Positions 24,847-34,299 of a DNA stretch of 64,000 bases are shown one piece after another. Position numbers and translations under genes: made by a program. The first letter of the stretch is position 1. Each line of letters opens with the position of its first letter. This stretch comes from a virus, in IMG/VR virus record IMGVR_UViG_3300018018_000002, positions 1 through 64,000 of that record. One strand, 5' to 3'. The notes below the pieces were generated by a model, which did no database searches, was not told the DNA's origin, and saw nothing but the letters and a program-made list of their open reading frames with translations.

Positions 24847-27684
24847 ATGGGCATCGAAACAATCGTCATCTATGGGCTGTACGCGCTGACCGCAATCGTC
24901 GCCGTTAGTGCCTACATGGAGGCCAAGCGGCTGAAGAAGACCGGCTCTGGCACGACCACGATGATTCAGAGCGCCACTCAAGCCCGCCAGATCATTTATG
25001 GGAGGCGCAGGATCGGAGGGATTGAAGTCTTTATCTTCACCAACGGAACCAATAATGAGTACCTCAATTTCATCCTGGCTCTGTGTGATGGGCCGATTCA
25101 GCAGGTTGAAGAGCTGTGGTTTGATAATGTGAAGTGTCCATTGGCTGCAAGCGGGGCAGGCTGGGTGCCGACTGGTACAGTCCTTAATTCCGATGGGACC
25201 TATTCAGCTAATCCCTGGATTGGTCATGTCTATGTTGAGTATCGCTTAGGAACACTCGACCAAACCGCGTTAGCAATTGGAGTGGATCCATCTGGGCATT
25301 GGGGCGAAACTGACAAGATGGTTGGCGTGGCGTGTGCCTGGGTCCAGATGAAGTATGATACGACGGTCTTTGCGAATGGGGTGCCTAATATCAGCTTTGT
25401 GTGCAAAGGTAGGAATGACATTTGGGACCCACGGCTACCGACGACCTCTGGTGATCCTTATCCTACCGCTTACACGGATAATCCGGCGCTCTGTCAGAAC
25501 CACTATGTCATGTTGCCCGACTTAGGTCCGGGGCTGTCGGTGAATGAGATTGGCGTGGATGAGCTAATTGCTGCGGCGAACATTTGCGATGAGATTGTTC
25601 CAACGAAACCTTCCTGTGCCTCTCGCTCTGGTTACGTTCCGCAGAAGAGATATACCTTTGATGGGGTCATTTCGATGGATGACTCGGCGGAAGATATTAT
25701 CAACAACTTCATTGCCTCAATGGCCGGGACTCGTGTCTACTCAGGTGGGAAGTGGCGCGTCTATGCCGGGGCGTGGGTGGAGCCTACCTTTACCGTCGAT
25801 AAATCAATTCTAATTGCTAACGTCACTGCTTCAACTCGCACTTCGAAGATTAATCGGGTGAATCAGGTTTTTGGGACCTTCACGTTGGAATCAAACAACT
25901 GGCAGGCAACTGATTACCCGGCTTATGAAAAGAGCGATTTCGTGACCGATGATGGGGGTCCGCTACCTAATCAAGTCGACTTTGATTGGGCGAACACCAT
26001 CCCTCTGGCTCGGCGGTTGGCTAAGATTAATTTGATGCGGTCTCGCTTCTCTGGAACTTGCTCAATTAAAACTGACGTCAATGGGCTGCGCTGCGAGGCG
26101 GGATTACCTATACTTCTCTACATTCCTGAATTGGGGTACGTCGATCCCGACAACTCAGCCAAGGGTATGCCTATGCTGGTGGTGACTTGGCAGTGGTCGG
26201 TCGGGAGCGATGGGGCAATTGAGATTAGCATGGACCTCCAGCAGGTTGATCCATCGATTTGGGATTGGGACCCTGAGTTGGATGATGACAAGTGTGATAA
26301 TGCTACTTCCCCACCAATTGGAGTGATCCCGCGAGGACCGGTGCCCATCCCTGGTGGTGGAGGAGGTGGAGGCAATCCCGGGAGGTATCCAGACCTGTTG
26401 CCAAGTCCTGCTGTCTATGGCTATGCTGAGTGCCGGATGAAGACCTGTCAGGGTTCATTCTGCGGATTCAAGGAGGAGGATGGACAGGAGAGCGACCCTC
26501 CCCGTTTCTACAAGGACCGCACCAAGGTTGGCACTATTTCGCTGAAGGAATACAACAACAGCGGCTGCTCAGATGGCGGGGGCTCCTCTTCTGGCCAGCT
26601 GAATCCTCCAGACTATGATGGTGGGGGAGGGGACACGGCCACCGGATATGTCACCTGGTACCGCCTTGACAATACTACCCTCCGATTCACTGGACACTGC
26701 TCCTCCACTCTAGGTACCCCCAAGATTCATATTGGGGGTTCAATCAATAACGGTGGTGACCCGATTCAATATACCTTCTTTGACGGGGACACCTGGGACC
26801 GGGATTTGGGCTACTTTTCCAATGAGATGCCTGTGACTATCTGGTCCTTTGTCGGTCGGTACAACTATGGAGACCAGTGGGGTGCCCCATCGAGTGCGGC
26901 CCCTGGCACAACAGTTGTCTGCTACTCTCTGAATTGCCAGATGCACGACACCGAGGATACCTGGAATCTGGAGGATGACTATCGGCCACATCTAGCGACT
27001 ACTCCTCCGACCTGTGCCATTACGGAGACTGATACCTCCACCAAGACGATTGATGGGGTGCCGCAGGGAGGAGGCCCCAGTGAAAGTGACTTCCCCGCCG
27101 GTACGACCGAGGTAACCTCACTTACTGCAACGTTGAGGACGATTGCGGGTACGGAATCCTGTATCCAGAAAAGCCCCAGTCCACTCCGGTATCAGAAGGC
27201 ATCTGGTGAGATGACGGAGACCCTAAGTCAGGAGGATACGATTGACGATGTGATTAAGCGGGCCCTGGCAGAGACTTCCCCACCATACGCCACTTATGAT
27301 GACATCCTGAGCGTGCCAGATAGTGAGTTGGACCCAGTAGTGGACTGCCAGCCTGCCTCCAATCATGGTTGCTGCCATGCCTATGTTTCATTACGGACGG
27401 GGACGGAGAAAAAGGATGTATTCATCCGGGAGGGAAAGGTCAAGCTCCATGCCAAGCCAGAGGACCTGATCGAAGGCCATTCCTATACATTGACTGCTTA
27501 TTTTTACCGGCGCAACTATGGTACGGGGGACTTCGTTTACTTCTCCAATCAGGCGAAGGATTTTACTGCCTCAGCAGATGACTGCGTCAAGGGCTATGCG
27601 TCTCCTCTCTGGTATCGGATACCCAATGATGACGGATACGAAACCATCGTGGATAGGGTAGAATTGGTGGACACTACCTCATGA
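24847..27684 (+). CDS. Tail tip attachment protein (J-like)
   Basis: 945 residues from ATG 24847 (first ATG after the previous stop). One N-terminal hydrophobic helix (~5-25) is followed by ATQARQIIYGRRRIGGIEVF, the tail-tip J opening. The middle (~300-470) includes repeated beta domains. A GGGGGGG linker near residue 502 leads to a cysteine-rich, glycine-rich receptor-binding-like end. Position after the NlpC gene supports a host-contact role. Confidence 0.75.
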   Translation: MGIETIVIYGLYALTAIVAVSAYMEAKRLKKTGSGTTTMIQSATQARQIIYGRRRIGGIEVFIFTNGTNNEYLNFILALCDGPIQQVEELWFDNVKCPLAASGAGWVPTGTVLNSDGTYSANPWIGHVYVEYRLGTLDQTALAIGVDPSGHWGETDKMVGVACAWVQMKYDTTVFANGVPNISFVCKGRNDIWDPRLPTTSGDPYPTAYTDNPALCQNHYVMLPDLGPGLSVNEIGVDELIAAANICDEIVPTKPSCASRSGYVPQKRYTFDGVISMDDSAEDIINNFIASMAGTRVYSGGKWRVYAGAWVEPTFTVDKSILIANVTASTRTSKINRVNQVFGTFTLESNNWQATDYPAYEKSDFVTDDGGPLPNQVDFDWANTIPLARRLAKINLMRSRFSGTCSIKTDVNGLRCEAGLPILLYIPELGYVDPDNSAKGMPMLVVTWQWSVGSDGAIEISMDLQQVDPSIWDWDPELDDDKCDNATSPPIGVIPRGPVPIPGGGGGGGNPGRYPDLLPSPAVYGYAECRMKTCQGSFCGFKEEDGQESDPPRFYKDRTKVGTISLKEYNNSGCSDGGGSSSGQLNPPDYDGGGGDTATGYVTWYRLDNTTLRFTGHCSSTLGTPKIHIGGSINNGGDPIQYTFFDGDTWDRDLGYFSNEMPVTIWSFVGRYNYGDQWGAPSSAAPGTTVVCYSLNCQMHDTEDTWNLEDDYRPHLATTPPTCAITETDTSTKTIDGVPQGGGPSESDFPAGTTEVTSLTATLRTIAGTESCIQKSPSPLRYQKASGEMTETLSQEDTIDDVIKRALAETSPPYATYDDILSVPDSELDPVVDCQPASNHGCCHAYVSLRTGTEKKDVFIREGKVKLHAKPEDLIEGHSYTLTAYFYRRNYGTGDFVYFSNQAKDFTASADDCVKGYASPLWYRIPNDDGYETIVDRVELVDTTS

Positions 27685-27824
27685 GCGATTCTCGATACAC
27701 CGTGGTGAATCCAACGCTGACATCCGAATGGCGGCGCACCCATCCCCAGAAAAAGGTGGTATATAAACCGGACTTTGTGCAGGCGGTCCTGGTTAACGGG
27801 TGTTGTGGGAAAAAGAAGGGCTGA
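27681..27824 (+). CDS. Small basic protein
   Basis: 47 residues (ATG 27681, coupled by ATGA to the tip gene). Ends with NGCCGKKKG, a CC pair next to lysines. Compact tail-tip accessory protein or chaperone is possible. Unrecognised. Confidence 0.55.
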   Translation: MSDSRYTVVNPTLTSEWRRTHPQKKVVYKPDFVQAVLVNGCCGKKKG

Positions 27825-27826
27825 AC

Positions 27827-28750
27827 ATGGCACGCACCCCACTGATACCCTTGAATGGAACGGAGGAACAGCGTCAGGCTGCCCTGCGTTTCATTGACCC
27901 GGACGAATTGAATGCCACCACGGACCAGCACCGGTTCTTCGTCGGTGATTACCTAATTTCCCCGATCTGGCATGGTACGGTGACGATGGATGAGATGCTT
28001 AACCTGTTTAATACTGAGGAGCAGGGGTGCTTCCCCGGCGACATGTGCTGGTGCTCAGACAATAATACTCTCTACCGTTGCATTGCCAGGGTGGGGCTGG
28101 ACATTGCTGACTGGTTTGCGCTGCTAACTCTTGCGACAGATGTTTCTCTGGGTGGGGGCAGTCCCTCTGACAGCAAAGTTCCATCCCAGAAGGCGGTCAA
28201 GGCTTACTGTGATGCCCTGTTGGCTGCGAGCGAGGCTATGATTTTCAAGGGGGTGATTAACTGCTCTGGTAATCCTAACTATCCTGCGGCAAGCATTGGC
28301 TGGGTTTACAAGGTGTCAGTGGCGGGCAAGATCGGAGGGGCTTCCGGTATTGCTGTGGAGGTTGGAGATACCCTGATCTGTATCATCGCCAACTCCGGTG
28401 GCGATCAGGCAACGGTCGGGGCCGACTGGGTTTGTCTCCAAACGAACATAGATGGGGCAGTGATCGGTCCTGCCTCATCGGTGGACTCAAGGATAGCTCT
28501 TTTCAACGGGACCACGGGGAGGCTGGTTAAGGATAGTGGGGTACTGCTTGCAGCTCTGGTGGCGACTGGTCTGATCACCGGCTCCGGTCTGACCATGAAC
28601 TCAAACCGAATGCTTGGCCGTTCAACTGCGGCAGCCGGAGCGATTGAGGAAATCCAGGTTGGAACTAATCTAAGCCTATCCGGGGGCATCTTGTCAGCCG
28701 CTGGAGCCTCTGCAACCTTGGACGCCCGTGATATTTGGCTCTTTGAATAA
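27827..28750 (+). CDS. Tail fibre-like protein
   Basis: 307 residues from ATG 27827. N-terminal domain with cysteines (PGDMCWCSDNNTLYRC, ~65-80), then a beta/low-complexity region with SKVPSQKAVKAYCDAL, a tail-fibre-like segment seen in phage side fibres. The end is a repeat-poor beta structure. Likely an adhesin or fibre shaft. Confidence 0.6.
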   Translation: MARTPLIPLNGTEEQRQAALRFIDPDELNATTDQHRFFVGDYLISPIWHGTVTMDEMLNLFNTEEQGCFPGDMCWCSDNNTLYRCIARVGLDIADWFALLTLATDVSLGGGSPSDSKVPSQKAVKAYCDALLAASEAMIFKGVINCSGNPNYPAASIGWVYKVSVAGKIGGASGIAVEVGDTLICIIANSGGDQATVGADWVCLQTNIDGAVIGPASSVDSRIALFNGTTGRLVKDSGVLLAALVATGLITGSGLTMNSNRMLGRSTAAAGAIEEIQVGTNLSLSGGILSAAGASATLDARDIWLFE

Positions 28751-28762
28751 CCTTTCTCTACC

Positions 28763-29131
28763 ATGGCTACCTTAACACATCAAACTCTAAACGCCGCGTT
28801 AGTTCAACAACTGGCTGCTGCTGCGGCTGCCGTATATGACAATCCCGGCACCCCGGCCACCACGACCTACATAAAGGGATGGCGGCTGTTCAACTCGGAT
28901 ACTGCGGCTCGGGTGGTTAAGGCTTACTTAGTGCAGGCCAGCGGAGGGGCTTTGGGGACACCTTCCGCTGCCAATCAAGTTATGCAATACACTATGGGTC
29001 CGGGAGAATGGATCGAGGAAGAGTTTCCGGCGATGGGAATTGTTCTCACCTCTCTCCACGATGCTGTTTTCATGTCTGCTGATGTTGCCAACAAGGTCAA
29101 CCTTGTTCTGTTTGGTGATTATGCCCAATAA
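28763..29131 (+). CDS. Small virion-associated hypothetical protein
   Basis: 122 residues, alanine-rich N-terminal helix (~10-25), then beta segments. Sits between fibre-like genes, so possibly a fibre tip or base. No family is recognised. Confidence 0.6.
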   Translation: MATLTHQTLNAALVQQLAAAAAAVYDNPGTPATTTYIKGWRLFNSDTAARVVKAYLVQASGGALGTPSAANQVMQYTMGPGEWIEEEFPAMGIVLTSLHDAVFMSADVANKVNLVLFGDYAQ

Positions 29132-29133
29132 CC

Positions 29134-29652
29134 ATGTTCAGGAGCCAAAACGGTAATTACTCGACCAAGACCGGAGGAAACTACTCCGGCTGGAGGGAAT
29201 CTGTCATTACTGGTTCCTCACCTGATTTCTTCTTCCGTGAGTCGAACGAAAACTTCCAACAATATCCCTCAGCTACCTATGACCGGCTGGACATCAACAC
29301 GGACACGTTTGGGAACCTGCTATGGAAGAACAGCGGTCAGATTCTTTACTTCGACTACACTTGGAACGGGGATGACATGCAGTCGTACTCTAACGGAACC
29401 TACTCTTCGTTGAGCGGGGGTTCACCATACTCTTCTACCAACCCCGCTCTGGTGGGCAACGCATGGGCTGGTGCTGCTTCCATTACGGACTTTCAGTATA
29501 CCTGGAATGGGGATGATTTCCAAGGCTATTCGGGTTTGTCTGGAACTACTGTTAACTCTTTGACCGGTGGAACTCCCTACACTGCTCCCTATGCTGGAGG
29601 ATTGGGAAACGCGTGGGGTGGAAACGCCGACATTAACTTGATCAACTCTTAA
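29134..29652 (+). CDS. Fibre-like protein with internal repeat
   Basis: 172 residues rich in Tyr, Ser, Gly and Asn. Two copies of a YTWNGDD(M/F)Q-Y-S motif (about residues 74 and 125), each followed by a GG-(S/T)-PY and LGNAW/VGNAW element. Such repeats suggest a beta-structured receptor-binding protein. Confidence 0.65.
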   Translation: MFRSQNGNYSTKTGGNYSGWRESVITGSSPDFFFRESNENFQQYPSATYDRLDINTDTFGNLLWKNSGQILYFDYTWNGDDMQSYSNGTYSSLSGGSPYSSTNPALVGNAWAGAASITDFQYTWNGDDFQGYSGLSGTTVNSLTGGTPYTAPYAGGLGNAWGGNADINLINS

Positions 29653-29657
29653 CTCCA

Positions 29658-30401
29658 ATGGGCTGCAAAATCCAAACCGTTAATACCACCGATATAGTGG
29701 GGATTCTGGACACCCAGAATTACTACCATCGGCAGACCTCGTTTGGAGCCAGTTGGATCGAGATGAGAATTGGGATGCTTTACACGTTCGTTCCTGCTGG
29801 CAACGACGACACCTACTGCACGGCGGAGAGTCCGATGGTGACTCCCTCCGGGCCGTTGCAGTGGTTCAACTTCGGGTTGAAGGATAGCAGCATCATTCTA
29901 CCTGGACGGGCGGGTAGTCAATTCATGGGGTGGTGTTGGCCGGGTACTACTTCAGGTTCCACAATCACCCTCACCTCCAACCAAAGCGCCGCTGGTCTGA
30001 TGGATCAAGGCGGGACCGGAGGCGGGACAAAGCGGTACATCGCTGCGTACAACGGCGCGACCTTGTTGGCTGGGTCAGCAGACAGCACCAGCCTCAGCTT
30101 TGCTAAGTGGTCAGCCACGACTGTCAACGCCATCGCCGGACTGAAGTTTGTGGTAAACAACGCTGGGTTGTCTAACCAGACGGTGACGGTTTCTTACATG
30201 ATGAACGCGGGAGCAGCCGTTGACGGGTCTTCTTACACTCTCCATACCTACATCTTTGGAAACTACTGGACCACCGGACCCACCCTTACTTGGAACGCCT
30301 CAAGTGTTGCCCTGACCTTGCCCGACTGGGTTTGGATGCGACTGCCTTCTACCGCCAACCGGTTGCGTATTACTTGTTTGTCAGCTTACAAGATTTCTTA
30401 A
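29658..30401 (+). CDS. Fibre/receptor-binding-like protein, paralog 1
   Basis: 247 residues. It aligns over its length with the next gene, sharing IGMLY-FVP, the ...CTAES... block, a GLKDSS(I/V)I-PG-AGSQF element and the terminal WVWMRLP-type end. Beta-rich, no membrane helix. Tandem paralogy suggests a duplicated adhesin or a hetero-oligomeric fibre. Confidence 0.65.
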   Translation: MGCKIQTVNTTDIVGILDTQNYYHRQTSFGASWIEMRIGMLYTFVPAGNDDTYCTAESPMVTPSGPLQWFNFGLKDSSIILPGRAGSQFMGWCWPGTTSGSTITLTSNQSAAGLMDQGGTGGGTKRYIAAYNGATLLAGSADSTSLSFAKWSATTVNAIAGLKFVVNNAGLSNQTVTVSYMMNAGAAVDGSSYTLHTYIFGNYWTTGPTLTWNASSVALTLPDWVWMRLPSTANRLRITCLSAYKIS

Positions 30402-30402
30402 T

Positions 30403-31119
30403 ATGTCTATCGTCATCGCTACAGTCAACTCCCGTCAAGATGGCATTTTGGACTGTCGTAGTGGTCTTCTGCGGCAAACCACCATCGGTTCCAGTTGGAA
30501 TGAGGTGCGGGTGGGGATGCTCTACCAGTTCGTTCCCTACAACAACAACGATGCTGCCTGCACCGCCGAATCCCTAGTCCCGGCCAGCTATCTTGACTGG
30601 TTCACCATGGGTTTGAAGGACTCGTCCGTGATCCCTCCGGGTAAGGCGGGATCACAATTCATCGGGGCGTGCTTCCACGGAGGCTTTGGCGGAGCCAATG
30701 CCATCTCGCTGACCGCGAATGGAGCCGGACAGGGCTTGCTGGATTGTTCGTCCTACCGTTACCATTCATCATGGAACGGAGCTACCAACCTGACCAAGAA
30801 CGACGCGACCAGCATTGCCACCCCGACCTTTGCTACCGGCAACTGCGCCTTCTACGCCCAGAAGTACGTTGTGGTCAACCCCGGAGCATCCAATCAGACG
30901 GTTACCATGAGCTACTACGTGGCAAACACGGCAATTACCGACCAGACCAGTACCAACCTTCGCAACCTGCTGTTCACCGTGGCCTACACCGCCACCGCCA
31001 CTCTGACTTGGAACGCCGCCAGTGCTGCCCTAACCCTACCCGATTGGTTCTGGGTCCGCCTTCCCTTGGTGTCCAACCGGCTGCGCATCCACAATGTCGA
31101 GATTTTCAAAGTTTCGTAA
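30403..31119 (+). CDS. Fibre/receptor-binding-like protein, paralog 2
   Basis: 238 residues, one base after paralog 1, sharing its motif order: VGMLYQFVP, CTAES, GLKDSSVIPPGKAGSQFIG, and a WFWVRLPL-like end. More divergent in the middle. Likely the same role. Confidence 0.65.
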   Translation: MSIVIATVNSRQDGILDCRSGLLRQTTIGSSWNEVRVGMLYQFVPYNNNDAACTAESLVPASYLDWFTMGLKDSSVIPPGKAGSQFIGACFHGGFGGANAISLTANGAGQGLLDCSSYRYHSSWNGATNLTKNDATSIATPTFATGNCAFYAQKYVVVNPGASNQTVTMSYYVANTAITDQTSTNLRNLLFTVAYTATATLTWNAASAALTLPDWFWVRLPLVSNRLRIHNVEIFKVS

Positions 31120-31136
31120 ACCAACAAAGGAGACCC

Positions 31137-32057
31137 ATGAAAAACATACACTCAAACCGAGGTGCCATACCCCTCATAGTTCCAGTAGGGGTTGGCGTCT
31201 TTCTTCTCTGTGGATATCTGTACCTCAAAGTGTTTGCCCCCGGTCGCAACACGGCAGTGGCAGACAAGGCGGCGATTGCAGCAGCCAAGACCGAACAGCA
31301 GGCTGTTGATGTTCAACATGAGACGAAAGCCGTCCAACAAGCCGTAGCAGCAGTTATTAAGGCCCACCAGGAATTGGACTCTACGCATCAGACCATCGAG
31401 GCTAACGCTTCCGGGTTCAGCTACGCGGCGCACGCAACTCTGCTCAAGGAACCAAACCCATCACCAGTGGTGAAACTGGCCACTACGTTAACTGAATCGT
31501 CCTACAAGGCTCTGGGTGAAAGTTTGTCGCCGGAACAGAAAGCCATCTGGGACAGCCTGCTCGCCGCTCATGAAGATGACAAGGTAGCCATTGCCAACCG
31601 TGACGCCAAGATTGCCCAGATGACTACTGATGCCGTTGCCGTGCACGCTACCCTGGTGGCCGTCACCGCTCACGCCAACGCTTCTGATGCAACGGCCGTA
31701 GCTGCCGTCAAGCAGTTGGACAAGCAGACGACGGCACTGGTGGTCACATCCCAGGTGGCTACTAAGTATACCAGTGCTAATGCTAAGTGGGCTGACAACG
31801 CTGAGACCTTGGGAGACAGAATCAAGGCGTTGGGTGGTCTGTCGGCAATTCTAGTGCTTGTAGCAGGATATATCTCCATCAAACTACGTGGAGTGACCAA
31901 GACACGTGACGACGCGGTAGCCTTGGCCCATCACGGCTTTTCATTGGCTGAGAAGGCAGGTGTTGCCGTGAAGGAGGAGTGGGATAAGTGGTGGGGTGGA
32001 GATAACAAGGCAAAAGCTGCTCATGAGGCAGTCCTATCGAAACTCAGGCTTATTTGA
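31137..32057 (+). CDS. Membrane protein with alanine-rich coiled-coil body
   Basis: 306 residues from ATG 31137 (AAAGGAGACCC upstream). An N-terminal hydrophobic segment (~10-30, LIVPVGVGVFLLCGYLYL) and a second near ~238-256 (GLSAILVLVAGYISIKL). In between are about 190 alanine- and lysine-rich residues with coiled-coil potential (QQAVAAVIKAHQELDS). It could be a lysis-region or structural membrane protein; no spanin or holin hallmark decides. Confidence 0.6.
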   Translation: MKNIHSNRGAIPLIVPVGVGVFLLCGYLYLKVFAPGRNTAVADKAAIAAAKTEQQAVDVQHETKAVQQAVAAVIKAHQELDSTHQTIEANASGFSYAAHATLLKEPNPSPVVKLATTLTESSYKALGESLSPEQKAIWDSLLAAHEDDKVAIANRDAKIAQMTTDAVAVHATLVAVTAHANASDATAVAAVKQLDKQTTALVVTSQVATKYTSANAKWADNAETLGDRIKALGGLSAILVLVAGYISIKLRGVTKTRDDAVALAHHGFSLAEKAGVAVKEEWDKWWGGDNKAKAAHEAVLSKLRLI

Positions 32058-32082
32058 TCGGTAAACTCAACCATAAACCAAC

Positions 32083-32337
32083 ATGATAACAAAAACGTTA
32101 CTGTTCTTCATTAACTACCATACCCTCGCGGGCTACCTGGTTGGTGGCGCTGCTGTTTGGTTCTTCAAAGGCCACATCCGTACTGGTGCAGTTTGGCTGT
32201 GGCAGCACGTGACTCCGTGGATCAAACGGGAAGTAGCCAAGGTCGACCCACCGAGACCTCCTGATCTTGAAGATATAACCTTTGCAACCACAAGTCAGTC
32301 AACCATCATATATTACTATGCCTACCAACCGCGATAG
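32083..32337 (+). CDS. Small membrane protein
   Basis: 84 residues with one hydrophobic stretch near the N-terminus (residues 12-29, HTLAGYLVGGAAVWFF), then a basic tail. Overlaps the next gene by 20 bases. Candidate holin-related or membrane-anchor protein; size and topology only. Confidence 0.5.
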   Translation: MITKTLLFFINYHTLAGYLVGGAAVWFFKGHIRTGAVWLWQHVTPWIKREVAKVDPPRPPDLEDITFATTSQSTIIYYYAYQPR

Positions 32338-32824
32338 TGTCGTTGCCGCCCGCACGACTGCCTGGAACACCGCCCAGACTGCCCAGACCGCACGAGGCGT
32401 GACCAATACCGGGAACGCCCAAGCCGGCCAGATCATGGCCAATCCGCAGCCCTACCAAGAGAACGCGCTGCTCAGCTGCCAGACGACGGTCAACACCGCC
32501 TCCCAGCAGGCTTCGGACGCCGCTGCCGCCTCACGGTCCGCTGCCAGCACCGCCGCCACCATTAACTCCAACCAGCAGGACATCTTCAACGCTGCGCTGG
32601 CCGCCCTCGGCCCCAACCCGACGCAGGACCAGTTGAACGCCTTCTACCAGACCACGGCGGACACCGAGTTTGTCAGTACGAACGCCGGTCAAGCCGACCA
32701 GTATGCCACCGCCGCTGAAAGCGACCGGGGTGCCGCCGCCCAAGACGCCGCTTCGGTGGCTGAGTACGTCAACCAGTTCTACATCGTCTATCCGCAAGGC
32801 GGCAAGCAGAAGGCCCAGTACTAA
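32318..32824 (+). CDS. Alanine/glutamine-rich low-complexity protein
   Basis: 168 residues, starting at ATG 32318 inside the previous gene. Very rich in Ala, Gln, Thr and Asn (QTAQTARG, AASRSAASTAAT), predicted as a long helix/coiled coil. It resembles a structural filler or coat component. No membrane segment. Confidence 0.55.
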   Translation: MPTNRDSVVAARTTAWNTAQTAQTARGVTNTGNAQAGQIMANPQPYQENALLSCQTTVNTASQQASDAAAASRSAASTAATINSNQQDIFNAALAALGPNPTQDQLNAFYQTTADTEFVSTNAGQADQYATAAESDRGAAAQDAASVAEYVNQFYIVYPQGGKQKAQY

Positions 32825-32850
32825 CCCTTCATACCTCCACCTCCCCCACC

Positions 32851-33126
32851 ATGAAAATCCCGCTTTGGCTCAGCCAGCCGCCGCCGGATGAGTTCCAGCC
32901 TCACCGACCTCCCAACTACGCCAAACTCTCCAAGGCGGACCAGTTCATCATCGACAATTACTCGATCAACGATCAAAAGATGGACTGGCTGATGGGGAAG
33001 GCGGTGGTGAATCGGAATCTCACTGTAACTCTGATCCTCGTATTCCTCCTCACCCACGCCATCGAGATGGCAAACCTCGTGGGTAAGTTTCTCGGTTGGT
33101 TGTCTTCTTTTCAGTGGCTCCAATGA
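32851..33126 (+). CDS. Small membrane protein, possible holin-like
   Basis: 91 residues with a hydrophobic stretch at ~60-84 (VTLILVFLLTHAIEMANLVG), single-pass, N-terminal proline-rich part. The location in a cluster of small membrane genes suggests a lysis role but no endolysin gene is beside it. Confidence 0.45.
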   Translation: MKIPLWLSQPPPDEFQPHRPPNYAKLSKADQFIIDNYSINDQKMDWLMGKAVVNRNLTVTLILVFLLTHAIEMANLVGKFLGWLSSFQWLQ

Positions 33127-33623
33127 ATAGCAAATCTCCATTTTCATTCTTCATGCACCGTCGCAACGGCAGGCAGCTTGCAGAGGATGCTGACCGCCGC
33201 ACCCAGATGGTTCAGGCATTCACCGAACCTGTAAAGATTCTCATCGCGGACGCCCGAGATGAGGTCCGGGGGGTTGCCAACAAGTTCCTCAGTCAGTTCA
33301 ACGTGACCGTGTATGAGGCCAAGGACATAGGTGAGGCGGTGACCCAGGCCACGGCCCATGAGTTGGACATCGTATTCGTCCACATGCGAATTCCTCTTCC
33401 GTCGGACGGGGCTACCCTAATCAGAGAACTGAAATCCTTGCAACCCGCAATCCCGGTCATCGCTTATGACAAGGATCTCAATGGTAACGTGGGCGAAGCC
33501 ATCCGTTCGGTGGCTGATGAATGTATCATGCCGGTGCCAGCCGAAGTAGCCTTGGCGGAGGAGCTAATCCACCGTATTCTAAAAACCTTCCATCTTAGCC
33601 GTCGAGCGGGTATGGAGGGCTAA
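33123..33623 (+). CDS. Degenerate response-regulator receiver-like protein
   Basis: 166 residues (ATGA coupled). Residues ~37-115 have receiver-domain order: KILIADARDEVR (acidic pair with the first aspartate), a helix, VTVYEAKDIGEAV, then LDIVFVHMRIPLPSDG. The position normally held by the phosphoacceptor aspartate (..VLLDxxMP) is His in VFVHMRIP. No output domain follows. A receiver in a phage is uncommon; it could mimic or sequester a host signalling partner, or be a scaffold only. Confidence 0.6.
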   Translation: MNSKSPFSFFMHRRNGRQLAEDADRRTQMVQAFTEPVKILIADARDEVRGVANKFLSQFNVTVYEAKDIGEAVTQATAHELDIVFVHMRIPLPSDGATLIRELKSLQPAIPVIAYDKDLNGNVGEAIRSVADECIMPVPAEVALAEELIHRILKTFHLSRRAGMEG

Positions 33624-33691
33624 TCACTTCCCTACCCGAGGTCATAGGCAACCCTGAGGAGGGATGCGTGTGGATGTGTGGTCGGGATAGG

Positions 33692-33730
33692 GGCGGGGCA
33701 GGCTGCTAGCGCGGCCTGTCCCGTTTCTTT
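33692..33730 (+). terminator. Terminator between convergent operons
   Basis: GGGGCAGGC and GCCTGTCCC form a GC-rich hairpin (one mismatch) followed on the + strand by TTTCTTTTA. It separates the rightward structural transcript from the leftward nuclease operon. Confidence 0.75.
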
Positions 33731-34299
33731 TACAGCTCTACGACCGTGCCGGTCTTGAGTTGGTCGATGTGCGTCACCATCAGGAATTGGACGCCTAGCT
33801 CCTCGCTCAACTGCTCCAGCATCGTCCTAATGCGCCCGCGATATTCCTCGCTTAGGAACTTGAAGGGTTCATCCATCACTAGCAGCCGACGCACCGGAGG
33901 CTTGGCGAGAAGAATGCAGCTTAGGCGCAGCGCGAAGGAAGCAACGTCGACGACTCCTCCTCCGGCCGCTGACATTGGGTCCACTTCCAGCCCATTGCGC
34001 ACAAATACCAGTCGGCATTCCGTGCGCCCTCGCTTCTGCTCGAAGATCATTTTGAACTCATAGGGCTCATCGAAGACGGTGCTAAGGCATTGGGATACGA
34101 CCTTGGCCAATCGGGCGTGGGCTTGCTGTTGAACGGTCTGGGCGACTAGCTGCGCGATCTTCTGCGCTTCCTCACAGTCCACGACCAAGTCCTCGGCTGC
34201 AATCAGGGCATCCTGCTCTTGCCCGAGGATTCGTTCGGCGGCGCGGTAGTCGGCCAATCTCGCGTCAACTTCCTGTCTCAGCGGCGTGAGCGACTGCAT
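33730..34299 (-). CDS. Rad50/SbcC-like ATPase, C-terminal half (split gene)
   Basis: 189 residues (start ATG at 34299). The signature-like AAGGGVVDVASFALRLS (~110-126) and Walker B RLLVMDEPFKFLSEE (~145) are the C-terminal ATPase half of Rad50/SbcC. There is no Walker A here; that is on the separate gene at 35404-36441. N-terminal residues are a coiled coil. The two halves presumably assemble around the SbcD-like nuclease. Part of the sole minus-strand operon. Confidence 0.75.
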   Translation of the reverse strand: MQSLTPLRQEVDARLADYRAAERILGQEQDALIAAEDLVVDCEEAQKIAQLVAQTVQQQAHARLAKVVSQCLSTVFDEPYEFKMIFEQKRGRTECRLVFVRNGLEVDPMSAAGGGVVDVASFALRLSCILLAKPPVRRLLVMDEPFKFLSEEYRGRIRTMLEQLSEELGVQFLMVTHIDQLKTGTVVEL

